Source: Sipunculus nudus (taxonomy: Eukaryota > Annelida > Sipuncula > Golfingiida > Sipunculidae). From it: DNA of 64,000 nucleotides. The DNA lies in contig CM049312.1 in assembly GCA_026874595.1 (NCBI GenBank), forward strand, positions 47,929,429 through 47,993,428. The letters are read 5' to 3'. The notes beneath the pieces were generated by a model that had not been told where the DNA came from, ran no database searches, and saw only the letters and a program-made list of their open reading frames with translations. Shown one piece after another: positions 35,578 through 50,040 of this stretch (positions within the stretch are counted from its first letter, which is position 1; the number at the start of each line of letters is the position of its first letter). A program made the translations under genes and the position numbers.

Positions 35578-38500
35578 TATTGTGCAAATGTTGGTCACAT
35601 TACTCATATTTGAAGTTGCAGATTTCGTGGTGCCACCTACATTGACCTGTTTTTTAAGGGCCATAAAACCTCATAATTTTAACCTCTTTCAGCTTTAAAA
35701 TGTTGTATGAAGAAATTGTCAAGCCGAATGGTTTAATTTTTTACAGGAATTGACCTCACCCTGATTTTTACTTCACCTTAAAAGCATATTCATGTAATAT
35801 TTACCATATTTCCTTGATAAGACGCCGGGCCGTAAATGGTGGCCTGCATTATTTTTCGCCGGGGCAATACAATGTCCCAGAAAAATAAATGCTGGCCTTA
35901 AATAAAAGCCGGTCTGGTTCAGAGGCTGGGTGTGAGAGTAGTTTCCATATTTGCTGCAAGATGTCTTTTCCTGTCAATATAATTGGTGCATTTACCGGCC
36001 AAATTGATGAGAGATTGTTGTATGAATTTCTGTTTGTGTTTGTGTTGAAAATATGTTCAATTCCTCTATGAATCTTTCTTTTTTCTTACATGCATGCCTG
36101 TTAGCCAATCAATGATCCTAATAAACTCTACACAAATACGTCAGTAGTGAGAAGGCTAACACTATCACTGCTGTCAAGCCAGGTAAAAATGGTACTGCTT
36201 GACACAGCGATTCAACTTGGTACGGTGAGAGTCACTGTTCAGAACTGTTCAAATACGTTTGGACACATATTTCTTGTGTAGCATGAAATCACAAAATGAT
36301 GGTGTCAGTACAATTTGTAGCTACTCTCAAGCCAAATTACACTCCTTGATTTCAATTTTGAAGCGCTTTTAAATGCGACCCCAATGTTACAAAATCATTG
36401 TATAGAAATAAAAATTTGCAAAATCTGCAAAATCAAATTTGACATATTAGCCTGAAATTATACATGTTGATACATCTCCAATGGTTTTGTTGTATACAAG
36501 ACTTGTGGCGCCACCTACAATTGTTTCATGCTTCTGTGCACATAGCAGAAGAGTAGTGTGAAGTATATGCTTGAAATTTTGTATTTCCATACATCTTTGA
36601 TGGCTTTCTTGTTCACAAGACTGGTGGTGCCACCTACAGAGATTTTTTAGCGAACCTGTGAGCTTATGCGATGGTGTGGCGTCGTCCGGCATCCGTCGGC
36701 CGTCGTCCGTCGTTCCTCGTCTGTACGTTAACCCATACTATCTTGAAAACGGCAAGAGGTAGCATCACGAAATTTTATGCAAAAAATTAGTCATCTAAAA
36801 AACTATATAGATTTTGCTTATTTTTTGGCTGACTGCATTTTCTTAGATTTTATAGGGAAAAAGCTAAAAAAGCTTTAAAAACCTTCTTCTCCGAAACTGT
36901 TCAGCCAAATTTTCCAATATTTCACAGAAATGATTCCTGGAATAATCTTTCTCAAATTTGTTCGAATGGTTTAAGTTCGGTGATTTTTGGCGAATTACAG
37001 GAAGTTGAACTGAGTCATTTGTCCATAAAAGCATACTAAAATTACAATCTCAGAAAAGGCTGGAGCTATCTTCACCAAATTTTATGCCAATGTTGTTCAC
37101 ATGAGACATATCTGAAATTGAGGTATTGGTGGCGCCACCTGCATCGACCTTTTTTGTACGGGGGTCATCGGTGCCTGTATCATACTGATGGCTACAAAAA
37201 ACTTCTTCTCTGAAACCATATGGCCAAATAGTTTAATATCGCACAGAAATGATCCTAGGGTAGTGCTTTCTGAAGTTTGTTCAAATGGTCTCTTTTCAGT
37301 GACTTTTGGCTGAGTTATGGGAAGCTGAATTTAGTCATATGCCGTAACAGCCCATTTTAGCTCAGTGGCTACAAAGATCTTCTTCTCAAAAACCACTGTG
37401 CCAAATTCTTAAATCTCACACATTAATTATCCTCAGATGTTAATAATTCAAGTTTGTTCAAATGGTTTTGGTTCAGTGATTTTTGGCTGAGTTATGGGAA
37501 GCTTAACTTAGCCATTTTGCTGTATTTTCCCATATGAGTTATAAACCTGTAAAATTTTTTTTGACTGACCCTACTGAGGCCAATTTGTTTAATATTTTAC
37601 AAGAATAATCCCCTGAATAATTCTTATAATAATTGTCTTTTATGGTTCCAAAGAATGAATTTTGGCTGAATTATAAAGGTTCAATTGAGTCATTTTACCA
37701 TATATGTTAGCTGTGTGAAGCAGATACACAGATATATCTAGATACATTTAGACTGGCACCAGTTTATCAGCATTTATTACATCATGCCTCTAGACATTTA
37801 GATTTCAGGTTTTCTATGGTTAATATTGACAAGAATGTTTTTTAAAAGCTTTTAAAAAATGTGGATTTATGATTTTTAGATATTCCTCATGCCAGGCAAT
37901 GTTTACAATCACAGCTATACAGCTCTCTGTGGGTATATAAAGACGGCTGTACATGGATTATAAATAATTGGTATCCATAGTCAAATTAATTCAAGATTTT
38001 GCCATCATTGAGATGTATCTGTATTACAATTTAGCATTCAATATGCATCTGTATTAATTTTTAGTGAACCTGTGAACTAATGCGATGGTGTGGCGACGTT
38101 TGTCTTCTGTACGTTTACCCATACTATTTTGAAAATGGTTGGAGCTAGCATCATGAAATTTAATGCAAAAAATTAGCCATCTGAAAATTATCTTAAATTT
38201 TATAGAGAAAAAGCTAAAAAAAACTTTAAAAATCTTCTCCTCCGAAACACTCAAGCCAAATTGTTCAATATTTCACAGAAATAATCTTTTATACCATCTC
38301 ACTCAATTTTGTTCAGGAAGTTGAACTTAGTCATCTGTCCAAAAAAGCATACTAAAATGACAGTCTCAGAAACGGCCAGAGCTATCATCACCAAATTTTT
38401 TGCCAGTGTTGGTCACATGAGTCATATATGAAATTCAGGTATTGGTGGCGCCACCTGAAATGACCTTTTTTGTACGGGGGTCATTGGTCATCTGTACATT

Positions 38501-38826
38501 AATCCATAATTTCTCAGGAATAGCAGGAGCTACCATTTCCAGATTTTATGCAATAATCTGTCACATATCAAATTTTGTGGGATTCAGCTTATTTTTTTGC
38601 TATCTGCATTTACTTAGATTTTATAGGGAAAAAGCTTCTTGTAGACTGTCCAGCCAAATTGTTCAATATTTTACATAAATGATCCCAGAGGCAAGCCCTC
38701 TCAAGTTTGTTCAAATGGTTTGCATTTGATGAATTTTAGTGGAGTTACACAAATTTGAACAGTCATTTGGCCAAGTAAGCATACTGACATAGTACTCTCA
38801 GAAATGACAGAAGCAGCATTACCAGG
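35578..38826 (+). repeat. 3.25-kb tandem duplication, copy 1
   Basis: Copy 1 and copy 2 (38827-42078) match nearly base for base at an offset of 3249-3252. Differences I see include ACGCCGGG/ATGCCGGG, one extra A near 39455 and small T-run length changes. Both edges fall in TATTGTGCAAATGTTGGTCACA, which occurs at 35578, 38827 and 42079. The unit contains two HL-III heads (36650 and a GTGAACCTGTG variant at 38064) and GGTGGCGCCACC sites at 37129 and 38449. It has no intact gene. Confidence 0.9.
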
Positions 38827-41800
38827 TATTGTGCAAATGTTGGTCACATTACTCATATTTGAAGTTGCAGATTTCGTGGTGCCACCTACATTGACCTGTT
38901 TTTTAAGGGCCATAAAACCTCATAATTTTAACCTCTTTCAGCTTTAAAATGTTGTATGAAGAAATTGTCAAGCCGAATGGTTTAATTTTTCACAGGAAAT
39001 GACCTAACCCTGATTTTTACTTCACCTTAAAAGCATATTCATGTAATATTTACCATATTTCCTTGATAAGATGCCGGGCCGTAAATGGTGGCCTGCATTA
39101 TTTTTCGCCGGGGCAATACAATGTCCCAGAAAAATAAATGCTGGCCTTAAATAAAAGCCGGTCTGGTTCAGAGGCTGGGTGTGAGAGTAGTTTCCATATT
39201 TGCTGCAAGATGTCTTTTCCTGTCAATATAATTGGTGCATTTACCGGCCAAATTGATGAGAGATTGTTGTATGAATTTCTGTTTGTGTTTGTGTTGAAAA
39301 TATGTTCAATTCCTCTATGAATCTTTCTTTTTTCTTACATGCATGCCTGTTAGCCAATCAATGATCCTAATAAACTCTACACAAATACGTCAGTAGTGAG
39401 AAGGCTAACACTATCACTGCTGTCAAGCCAGGTAAAAATGGTACTGCTTGACACAAGCGATTCAACTTGGTACGGTGAGAGTCACTGTTCAGAACTGTTC
39501 AAATACGTTTGGACACATATTTCTTGTGTAGCATGAAATCACAAAATGATGGTGTCAGTACAATTTGTAGCTACTCTCAAGCCAAATTACACTCCTTGAT
39601 TTCAATTTTGAAGCGCTTTTAAATGCGACCCCAATGTTACAAAATCATTGTATAGAAATAAAAATTTGCAAAATCTGCAAAATCAAATTTGACATATTAG
39701 CCTGAAATTATACATGTTGATACATCTCCAATGGTTTTGTTGTATACAAGACTTGTGGCGCCACCTACAATTGTTTCATGCTTCTGTGCACATAGCAGAA
39801 GAGTAGTGTGAAGTATATGCTTGAAATTTTGTATTTCCATACATCTTTGATGGCTTTCTTGTTCACAAGACTGGTGGTGCCACCTACAGAGATTTTTTAG
39901 CGAACCTGTGAGCTTATGCGATGGTGTGGCGTCGTCCGGCGTCCGTCGGCCGTCGTCCGTCGTTCCTCGTCTGTACGTTAACCCATACTATCTTGAAAAC
40001 GGCAAGAGGTAGCATCACGAAATTTTATGCAAAAAATTAGTCATCTAAAAAACTATATAGATTTTGCTTATTTTTTGGCTGACTGCATTTTCTTAGATTT
40101 TATAGGGAAAAAGCTAAAAAAGCTTTAAAAACCTTCTTCTCCGAAACTGTTCAGCCAAATTTTCCAATATTTCACAGAAATGATTCCTGGAATAATCTTT
40201 CTCAAATTTGTTCGAATGGTTTAAGTTCGGTGATTTTTGGCGGAGTTACAGGAAGTTGAACTGAGTCATTTGTCCATAAAAGCATACTAAAATTACAATC
40301 TCAGAAAAGGCTGGAGCTATCTTCACCAAATTTTTTTGCCAATGTTGTTCACATGAGACATATCTGAAATTGAGGTATTGGTGGCGCCACCTGCATCGAC
40401 CTTTTTTGTACGGGGGTCATCGGTGCCTGTATCATACTGATGGCTACAAAAAACTTCTTCTCTGAAACCATATGGCCAAATAGTTTAATATCGCACAGAA
40501 ATGATCCTAGGGTAGTGCTTTCTGAAGTTTGTTCAAATGGTCTCTTTTCAGTGACTTTTGGCTGAGTTATGGGAAGCTGAATTTAGTCATATGCCGTAAC
40601 AGCCCATTTTAGCTCAGTGGCTACAAAGATCTTCTTCTCAAAAACCACTGTGCCAAATTCTTAAATCTCACACATTAATTATCCTCAGATGTTAATAATT
40701 CAAGTTTGTTCAAATGGTTTTGGTTCAGTGATTTTTGGCTGAGTTATGGGAAGCTTAACTTAGCCATTTTGCTGTATTTTCCCATATGAGTTATAAACCT
40801 GTAAAAATTTTTTTGACTGACCCTACTGAGGCCAATTTGTTTAATATTTTACAAGAATAATCCCCTGAATAATTCTTATAATAATTGTCTTTTATGGTTC
40901 CAAAGAATGAATTTTGGCTGAATTATAAAGGTTCAATTGAGTCATTTTACCATATATGTTAGCTGTGTGAAGCAGATACACAGATATATCTAGATACATT
41001 TAGACTGGCACCAGTTTATCAGCATTTATTACATCATGCCTCTAGACATTTAGATTTCAGGTTTTCTATGGTTAATATTGACAAGAATGTTTTTTAAAAG
41101 CTTTTAAAAAATGTGGATTTATGATTTTTAGATATTCCTCATGCCAGGCAATGTTTACAATCACAGCTATACAGCTCTCTGTGGGTATATAAAGACGGCT
41201 GTACATGGATTATAAATAATTGGTATCCATAGTCAAATTAATTCAAGATTTTGCCATCATTGAGATGTATCTGTATTACAATTTAGCATTCAATATGCAT
41301 CTGTATTAATTTTTAGTGAACCTGTGAACTAATGCGATGGTGTGGCGACGTTTGTCTTCTGTACGTTTACCCATACTATTTTGAAAATGGTTGGAGCTAG
41401 CATCATGAAATTTAATGCAAAAAATTAGCCATCTGAAAATTATCTTAAATTTTATAGAGAAAAAGCTAAAAAAAACTTTAAAAATCTTCTCCTCCGAAAC
41501 ACTCAAGCCAAATTGTTCAATATTTCACAGAAATAATCTTTTATACCATCTCACTCAATTTTGTTCAGGAAGTTGAACTTAGTCATCTGTCCAAAAAAGC
41601 ATACTAAAATGACAGTCTCAGAAACGGCCAGAGCTATCATCACCAAATTTTTTGCCAGTGTTGGTCACATGAGTCATATATGAAATTCAGGTATTGGTGG
41701 CGCCACCTGAAATGACCTTTTTTGTACGGGGGTCATTGGTCATCTGTACATTAATCCATAATTTCTCAGGAATAGCAGGAGCTACCATTTCCAGATTTTA

Positions 41801-42078
41801 TGCAATAATCTGTCACATATCAAATTTTGTGGGATTCAGCTTATTTTTTTGCTATCTGCATTTACTTAGATTTTATAGGGAAAAAGCTTCTTGTAGACTG
41901 TCCAGCCAAATTGTTCAATATTTTACATAAATGATCCCAGAGGCAAGCCCTCTCAAGTTTGTTCAAATGGTTTGCATTTGATGAATTTTAGTGGAGTTAC
42001 ACAAATTTGAACAGTCATTTGGCCAAGTAAGCATACTGACATAGTACTCTCAGAAATGACAGAAGCAGCATTACCAGG
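38827..42078 (+). repeat. 3.25-kb tandem duplication, copy 2
   Basis: Second copy, with HL-III heads at 39900 and 41316. Three of the short ORFs of copy 1 are preserved unchanged at the same offsets, which reflects recency and not coding constraint, since they lie in repeat sequence shared with other copies that break them. After 42079 the sequence follows the more diverged HL-III interior (GCAGATTTTGTGGTGCC rather than GCAGATTTCGTGGTGCC), marking the crossover side. Confidence 0.9.
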
Positions 42079-43293
42079 TATTGTGCAAATGTTGGTCACA
42101 TGACTCATATTTGAAATTGCAGATTTTGTGGTGCCACCTACATTGACCTGTTTTTTATGGGCAAAAAACCTCCTAATATTAGCCTCTTTCAGCTTAATGA
42201 TGAAACTGTCAAGTTGAATTGTTCAATTTTTCAAAAGAATTATCCTAGGACATGGTTCTTTCAATCATATCAGAGTATACTGAGTTTGTTAATTTTTGGT
42301 TGAGTTGTGAAAAGCTTAAGTTGGTCTTATGGCCATTATTATGTCTTTTTCAAACTGAGGACTGCAGTAGTGTTCTTCTACAAAATTATTATTTCAGTTA
42401 TATCTTCTGTAACATTGCACAAAAATTATTCTTAGGTGGCCTTTGTTCAAGTTTACTAGAATGATTTTTGGCAGAACTATTGGACCTTTAACAATGAAAG
42501 TACTGCATCTTTTATTATTCTAGATATTTTGATAAAAAGTTTATGAATATGTCGGCTTGAAAAAAAAATTTTAGCCAAAGTCTTTCAGTATGTGTAAACA
42601 GATATACCAACAAGCCAAGATTGAATCCGTATCTTTAAATAGGTTGAGAAAGCCCCTCAGGGCAGGGCCCCTACATGAGCTTATGCAATGGTGTGGCTAC
42701 TATTTCAGATTTGGCAACAAGCTAGAGGTCAGTCTGGATCTATTTATAGCTTTGGCAGACTGCCAACTGTATCAGATTAGGCAACAGGTCAAGAGTTCAC
42801 TCAGTGCAGCCAGGTATGGGTCAGGAGTTTACTCAGTGCAGGAGCTGCATTCTATTTATAGCTTTGGCAGGCTGCCAACTGTGTCAGATTATGCAACAGG
42901 TGAAGAGTTCACTCAGTGCAGCCAGGTACAGGTCAAAAGTTCACTCAGTCTAGCCAGGTGCAGGTCATGAGTTCACTCAGTGCAGTAGCCTGAGCAAGCA
43001 ATTTGTCACAGTTCACTCGGGGCAACAGCCTTTCTCAGCTAAGCCTGGTCAGCCCCATGCATCAGACTCAGGGTAAGTTTGATGTATGTGCCTAATATTT
43101 TGACCTGTTTATGTGTCTTTGATGGCACTCTCGCTCACAAGACAGGTGTTGCCACCTACCATGACTTTTGCACAGTGTGTGTCCCTGCGTTTTTCTCAGG
43201 AGGGGTTTGATATATCAGTCTGAAATTGGGCATATGTATAGATCTCTGATAGCTTCATTGTATACAAGACTGGTGGTGCCTGGTACAATTTCT
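42079..43293 (+). mobile_element. HL-III interior with DR2 minisatellite
   Basis: HL-III interior sequence continues. At 42786-42990 the 32-bp unit gives AGGTCA-NN-AGTTCA at 42786, 42930 and 42962, with degenerate versions at 42817 and 42897. The adjoining sequence CTATTTATAGCTTTGGCAGAC repeats near 42739 and 42851. A new HL-III head interrupts at 43294. Confidence 0.6.
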
Positions 43294-44423
43294 TAGCGAA
43301 CCTGTGAGCTTATGCGATGGTGCGGCATCGTGCGTCGTGCGTCGTCTATACGTAAACCATAGCTATCTCAAAAACGGCAGGAGCTAGCATCACCAAATTT
43401 TTTGCAAATAATCTGTCATCCAAAAAACTATATCGAATTTTGTTTATTTTTTTCTAACTGCATTTTCTTAGATTTGATAGGGAAAAAGCTAAAAAAAGCT
43501 TTAAAAATCTTCTTCTCCGAAACTGTCTCTTCTCAAAAACCACTGGGCCAAATTCTTAAATCTCACACATTAATTATCCTCAGATGTTGATAAGTCAAGT
43601 TTGTTCAAATGATTTGGGTTCAGTGCTTTTTGGCTGAGTTAAGGGAAGCTGACCTTAGCCAGTTTGCTGTATCTTCCTATATGAGTTATAAACTTGCAAA
43701 ACGTTTTTCGACTGATGCCACTGAAGGCAGTTTGTTAAATATTTTACAAGAATAATCTCTACAACAATTCTTATAATAATTGTCATTAATGGTTGCACAT
43801 GAATGATTTTTGGCTGAATTATGGAGATTGAGTTGAGTCATTTTACCATATATGTTAGCTGTGTGATGCTGTTACACCTAGCCTGGCACCAGTTTATAAG
43901 CATCTATTACATCATGCCACTAGACATTTAGATTTCAGGTTATATTTGGTTAATATTGACAAGAAAGTTTTTTTAAAGTTTTTAAAAATTTAGATTTATG
44001 ATTTTAGTTATTCATCATACCATGCAATATTACAATCATGGATATTCCCTCTCTCTGTGGCTATATAAAGACAACTGTACGTTGATTATAAATTATTGGT
44101 ATCCCTACTCAACTTAATTCAAGAATTTTCCATCAATGATAGATATCTGTATTTTAATTTTGCATTCAGTATGCATCCATAATAATTTTACATATATTCC
44201 TGATTTCTTTTTTTTATAAAAAGTCAGCTGAAAAGCCTTTTGTATTGGGAAAATAAATTTCAAAGTTATTTCAAGTAGGAACCACTTTTGTGTACAGATG
44301 GCAGCACTTGGTTAACCATTGGCAGATTGCCAGTGCCTTGATGTTGGCCATTAGCCAAGATGATGTCAGCTCTATAAATAGTTTTGGCACAGTGCCAGGA
44401 TTGGAAGAAGTGCAGCAAGGTAT

Positions 44424-44650
44424 AGGTCAAGAGTTCACTCAGTGCAGTAGCTGCATTCTATTTATAGCTTTGGCAGACCGCTCACTACATCATATTTGGC
44501 AACAAAATTCAGCCTGAATCTATTTATAGCTTTGGCAGACTGCCAAGTGTGTCAGATTATGCAACAGGTCAAGAGTTCACTCAGTACAGCCAGGTACAGG
44601 TCAAAAGTTCACTCAGTCTAGCCAGGTGCAGGTCAAGAGTTCACTCAGTG
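44424..44650 (+). repeat. 32-bp DR2 minisatellite
   Basis: Perfect AGGTCA-NN-AGTTCA sites at 44424, 44566, 44598 and 44630; the last three are exactly 32 bp apart. The stretch is part of the HL-III interior and is colinear with 59190-59430. Confidence 0.85.
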
Positions 44651-46230
44651 CAGCAGCTTGAGGCAGCAATTTGTCACAGGTCACTCGGGGCAACTGCCTT
44701 ACTCACCTATGCCTTGTCAGCCCAGTGCATCAAACTCTGGGGAAGTTTGATGTTTTGGACTGATACCTGTCTATGCGTCTTTGATGGTATTCTCATTTAC
44801 AAGACAGGTGGTGCCACCTACATTGACTTTTGCAGTGTATGCTCCTGCTTATTTTTTTAGAGAAATTTGATACATCAGCCTAAAATTGGGTATGTTTATA
44901 CATATTGGGTAGCTTTTTGGTGTACAAGACTGGTGGCGCCACGTACAATGATTTTTGCACAGTGTATGTCCCTGCTTATTTCACAGGAGGGGTTTGACAT
45001 ATCAGTCTGAGCTTTATAGTGTACAAGACTGATGGCGCCACCTACAATGATTTTTGCACAGTTTGGGCATATTCATATATCTCTTTGTTGTATATAAGAC
45101 TGGTGGTGCCAGCTTTAATCATTGTATCCGCCAAAACAGAGTTTTGCGAATACTATAATTTCAGTCAGACGCTGCCGCCATCGCCGCATAGGTTTCCGGA
45201 GAACTTCTCCATAACCACTGGGCAGAATTTTTAGCTCAGATGACTTATAGTCAGCTGAGGTCCATTGTCCGTCGTCCGTCCGTCCGTCCGTAGATGTGGC
45301 ACGTTTTGAAACCGTAAGACCTAGGAATCCAAATTCGGCATAATGTTAGATGTCCCCAAGATCTCCTACCAAAACTGGGTCTTTTCTTTAAGAAATTAAG
45401 GAAAAACCTCAATTTTTTATTAAAAGCCTATTTTCACACTTCAGGACTGCCTTATATCAAAACCACTTATCTGTTTTTCCTCATATATACCAGAAATAAT
45501 CCTGTATATAGTTCCTATGTACATGCCAGAACTTAGGTCTGTATTATATAATTTAAAAAAGTTAGGGCCCAAACTTAATTCATTTTGTAAATAATCAGGA
45601 AAGAAATATGATCACTTAACACAAAACTTGTGAAAGCTAAGCACTTTTTTCCCCAGTAATATTACTTTAAATAATCAAAATTAAATTGTATATCCAAAAT
45701 TAGATCAAAATCTTTTAAAATTTTTAAAATATAAGCAAAAAAAAAAAATTGGTACCTGAAATTTTGTCCAACTTTGACCATGACACTTTTTTTCCTGTAA
45801 CTGCTGTGGATTTAATTTTCAAAGCATGTTTTTATTAGCATTTCAACTGTTAACACCAAAAATTTGAAACCAGTTGATCAAAAACTATAGATTTTATTCA
45901 AGTTTTCAAGCACCATGTCACATATTGTTTACATCAAGCTAGTGTTATGCAGTTTGCTAGAGCTCAGCTCCTTAGCTTCAGCTCTAAGTTCCTTAAATTT
46001 GGCATAGAGTTAGATGTCTCCAACATCCCCTATCATACCAAGAATTTGACCACTATGACTTAATTCCTTTGAGATATTGATGAAAAACTTCATTTTTTCC
46101 ATTTAAAACCCATTGTTACACTTTAAGACTTCAAAACCACTGATCTGACTTTGATCATATATAATATACATATTCTTCTATATGTTCACTATGCACATGC
46201 CAGAAATGATGTCAGTATTGCGTATTTTTT

Positions 46231-48820
46231 TAGCTCAGCTGACTATAAGTCATCTGAGCTATAGTCGTGGTCCATTGTCCGTCGTCCGTCCGTCCGTCCG
46301 TCCGTCCGTAGATGTGGCACGTTTTGAAACCGTAAGACCTAGGAATCCAAAATTCGGCATAATGTTAGATGTCCCCAAGATCTCCTACCAAGCCGAAAAC
46401 TGGGTCTTTGCGACTTCGTTCCTTTGAGAAATTAAGGAAAAACCTCAATTTTTTATTAAAAACCTATTTTCACACTTCAGGACTGCCTAATATCAAAACC
46501 ACTCATCTGTTTTTCCTCATATTTACCATAAATATTCCTCTATATAGTTCCTATGTACATGCTAGAAATTATGTCTGTATTATTTAATTTAAAAAAGTTA
46601 TGGGCCCAAACATAATGCATTTTGTAAAAATTCAGGAAAGATATTTGATCACTTAACACAAAAAATGTTAAAGCTATGGACCTTTTTTCCAGTAATATAA
46701 CTTTAATTAATCAAAATTAAATTGTATACCCAAAATTAGATGAAAATCTTTTAAATTTTTTAAAATATTAATAAAAATAAAAAATTGGTACCTTAAATTT
46801 TGCCCAAATTTGACCATGGCACGTTTTTTTCCTGTAAGTACTGTGGATTTAATTTTCACAGCATGTTTTTGTTAGCATTTCAACTGTTAACACCAAAAAT
46901 TTGAAACCAGTTGATCAAAATCTGTAGATTTTATTCAAGTTTTCAAGCACCATGTAACATATTGTTTACATCAAGCTAGTGTTATGCAGTTTGCAAGAGC
47001 TCAGCTCCCCAGCTTCAGCTCTAAGTTCCTTAAATTTGGCATACAGTTAGATGTCTCCAAAATCCCCTACCATGCCAAGAATTTGGTCACTAGGACTTAA
47101 TACTTAATATTAATGAAAAACTTCATTTTTCCATTAAAAACCCATTGTTACACTTCAAGACTGCCAAATATCAAAACCACTGATCTGACTTTAATCATAA
47201 ATAATATACATATTTTTCAATCTCTATGCACATGCCAGAATGATGTCAGTATTGCGTAATTGTTTTAAGTTATGGGCCCAAACATAATGCACTTTGTAAA
47301 AAATCAAGAAATATATTTGCTCCCTTAACAAGGGCATTGCTGAAGCTAGAGATTTTTTTGTCAGGGATGTAACATTATTTAATCAAGATTCAATTGAATA
47401 CCCAAAATTAGTTCTGAATTTTTCAAATTTTATAAGTTATTAGTATAAATATAAAATTAGTACCTTAAATTTTGCCCAACTGTGACCATGGCACGTTTGT
47501 TTCCAGTGAGCACTGTTGATATAATTTTCATATCATGCACACATAAGGATTTCAGCTTTTTAGTTTAGAAAGCTGAAAGAAATTGGCCAAAAATTGTAGC
47601 TTTTATTAATGTTTTTTATGAGACCCTGTCAGACTTTGGCTCTCTCCAGCCCCTCTTGAGTCACCTGTATTATGCATGCTTGAGGCGAGGCATACACGGA
47701 ATCCAGGCAGCTTATGGCCAGCCACAGTTAATCCAGGTGTCCAACCCAACTCATCCAGTAGTTTTAACCAACAACATAACAATAAACAATAAATTAATAA
47801 ATTTTTATTGGTTTTTAATAACAAATTAAAGAAAAATAGAAAAAGAAATTTGTTAGTTTATAATAACAGGAAATTAACTTGCAGTTACTGATGATATAAG
47901 AATCTTGTATCGATGGGTAGAATGTCACGTATTCCAAATAACACCATGCAGTCACCTATGGCATTTTTCAGTTCAATTTTAATGATAAAGAAGTAAATCA
48001 TATTATTCATTACTAATTATTAGGGATCATATGAAGAAAATTAATGATAGACAAAGATGCAGTTGATAATATTAATCTAGATTCCTACTGTGTCTAGTGT
48101 GTACATTGATGTGAAATTAGTCCAAAATGAATTTTTACAGTTATTTTTTAATATAAATAAAAGCCATAAAACCAGGTACTTATGATCAGTATTTAAATGT
48201 GTGAATTTTGTATATTCTGGATTCTCAACATCATTGTTGGGTGAAAACTGAATAAATACCAGACATGGTGCGAATACTTTGTAATTGTATTTGAATACGA
48301 ATATGATTATGTACTCCATTATAAAATTTCTTGCATAAAGAATGGGAATTCAGGTAAAAATGAAAGTATATGAATACCTGTGCAAATACTTTCAAAATGT
48401 ATTCATGAATGCATTCATGAATATATTCTTTAATATTATTTTAATAATCATTTCAGTTATATTTCATTTTAAAAAATCATATGATTCTCTTATTATTTTT
48501 AATAAAAATTATATTTGGGACAATATTTGTAATTTTTTTTAATAAATAGTTAAACTTTTATATTATATGTTCTGCTTATAAGTTATATGGCCAAGTCAAA
48601 ATCTGTGTGACAATAGTACTCCATTTGTTAATAAAATAAATGAAATCAGTCCTCTTCCCTGTCTCCAAAGGAACTATCAAAATCATACATAAGCTAAACA
48701 ACAACAACTCATAATACAGCTTATATTTATTACCACACAAAACCAGCATGTACCTCATTTCTAAATAATATTTTTTTATCATATATAACAGCTGAGCGTC
48801 GTGACCCATAGGTCCCTTGT
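46231..48820 (+). mobile_element. Inner HL-II element, 2.59-kb full-length copy
   Basis: The head TAGCTCAGCTGAC (46231) is followed by GTCCGTCCGTCC. The tail has CAGCTGAGC (48789-48797), GACC-CATA-GGTC (48803-48814) and CCTTGT. The target TATTTTTTTTAAGTTATGGG is intact at 9474-9492. It is colinear with 8447-11052, with a small deletion near 47660 where the GTTGACCTTGTTGA segment is missing. Confidence 0.78.
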
Positions 48821-49432
48821 TTAAGTTATGGGCCCAAACATAATACACTTTTTAAAAAAATCAAGAAATATATTTACTCACCTAAGATGAGAATTGCTGA
48901 AGCTGAAGACTTTTTTTTTCAGGAATATAACTTTATTTAATCAAGATTCAATTTAGTTTACCCAAAATAAGATCTGAATTTTGCAAATTTTTCAAGTTAT
49001 TAGCATAAATAAAAAATCAATACCTTAAATAATGTCCAACTTTGGCAATAGCACGATTTTTCCCTGTAAGCACTGTTGATTTAATTTTCACAGCATATAT
49101 ACATAAGGATTTAATCTTTTAAAATCTGAAATTTCAAAGGAATTGATTGAAAAGAGTAGCTTTTATTCAAGTTTTTATACACCATGTCAAGTGTTGTTTA
49201 CATCTAGCCCACCTAGTAGTACAGCCTTCACTTGCATTATATAACCCATCCCAGGCAGCTTGACTTGGCTCAGCTTGGCCACTACTAGCACTAGCAGGCT
49301 TCCCCTCTGCCCTGCACACCCCCCCCCCCCAGATGGTGCATTAACTAGATGAATGTTATAATTTTCTGTATTTCATTTTATTCTTGGCTGTTCAATTCTT
49401 CATTTTAGATTTTATATTTAATTGGGTTAAGT

Positions 49433-49676
49433 GAGACAATAACCGACCATATTGACACCGATTGTATAGCTTCATTTGTTCCGCTTATCATGCCAAGGAA
49501 ATGCAATACTCACAGGTTTGGAGGAATCCATGGTATTTGTTTACTAGTACAGGAAAAAAATTATGAAATTTGTTCATGTTATATCAAACACAGGTTCAGA
49601 GAGTATATTGTGGGTTAAACTCGATAGGGAGCCTTTTGGACTAGAATGTATCATTGGCATAGCGTACTTTATATAG
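49433..49676 (+). pseudogene. LINE endonuclease remnant
   Basis: The frame from 49433 reads ETITDHIDTDC, then HRFGGIHGICLLVQ, matching the mid-domain of LINE apurinic-like endonucleases (ETK-type motif, then GGI). Near 49600 the frame shifts by one, after which ILWVKLDREPFGLE continues the fold, ending at TAG (49674-49676). The catalytic histidine end of the domain is absent. The short translation and broken frame make it non-functional. Confidence 0.75.
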
Positions 49677-50040
49677 CACCTGCTGAGTTAATAGGAATTA
49701 GCAGAAAAGGATATAAAGAAAATGGATATAAAAAAAAACAAAAATAATAGAAAACATGGAATCAAACCATGGTTTCACAAAGATTGTGAGTCTAAAAGAA
49801 AAGAATACTTAAAAAAATAAAAATAAACTAAGGAATGTAAATACTCATGAAGCAAAATCAATTGTAAAACAGAAGGCTAGAGAATACAAGAATTTTGTAA
49901 AAAGGGTATCTAAAGAGTACTATTCTACAATGCACAAACAATTGAGAAATCTAAAATGTAAAGATCCCAAAGAATACTGGAAAATTTTGAACAAAGCCAG
50001 CTCTAAACATAACGAACCAGCAGATATATCATAAGATGAT

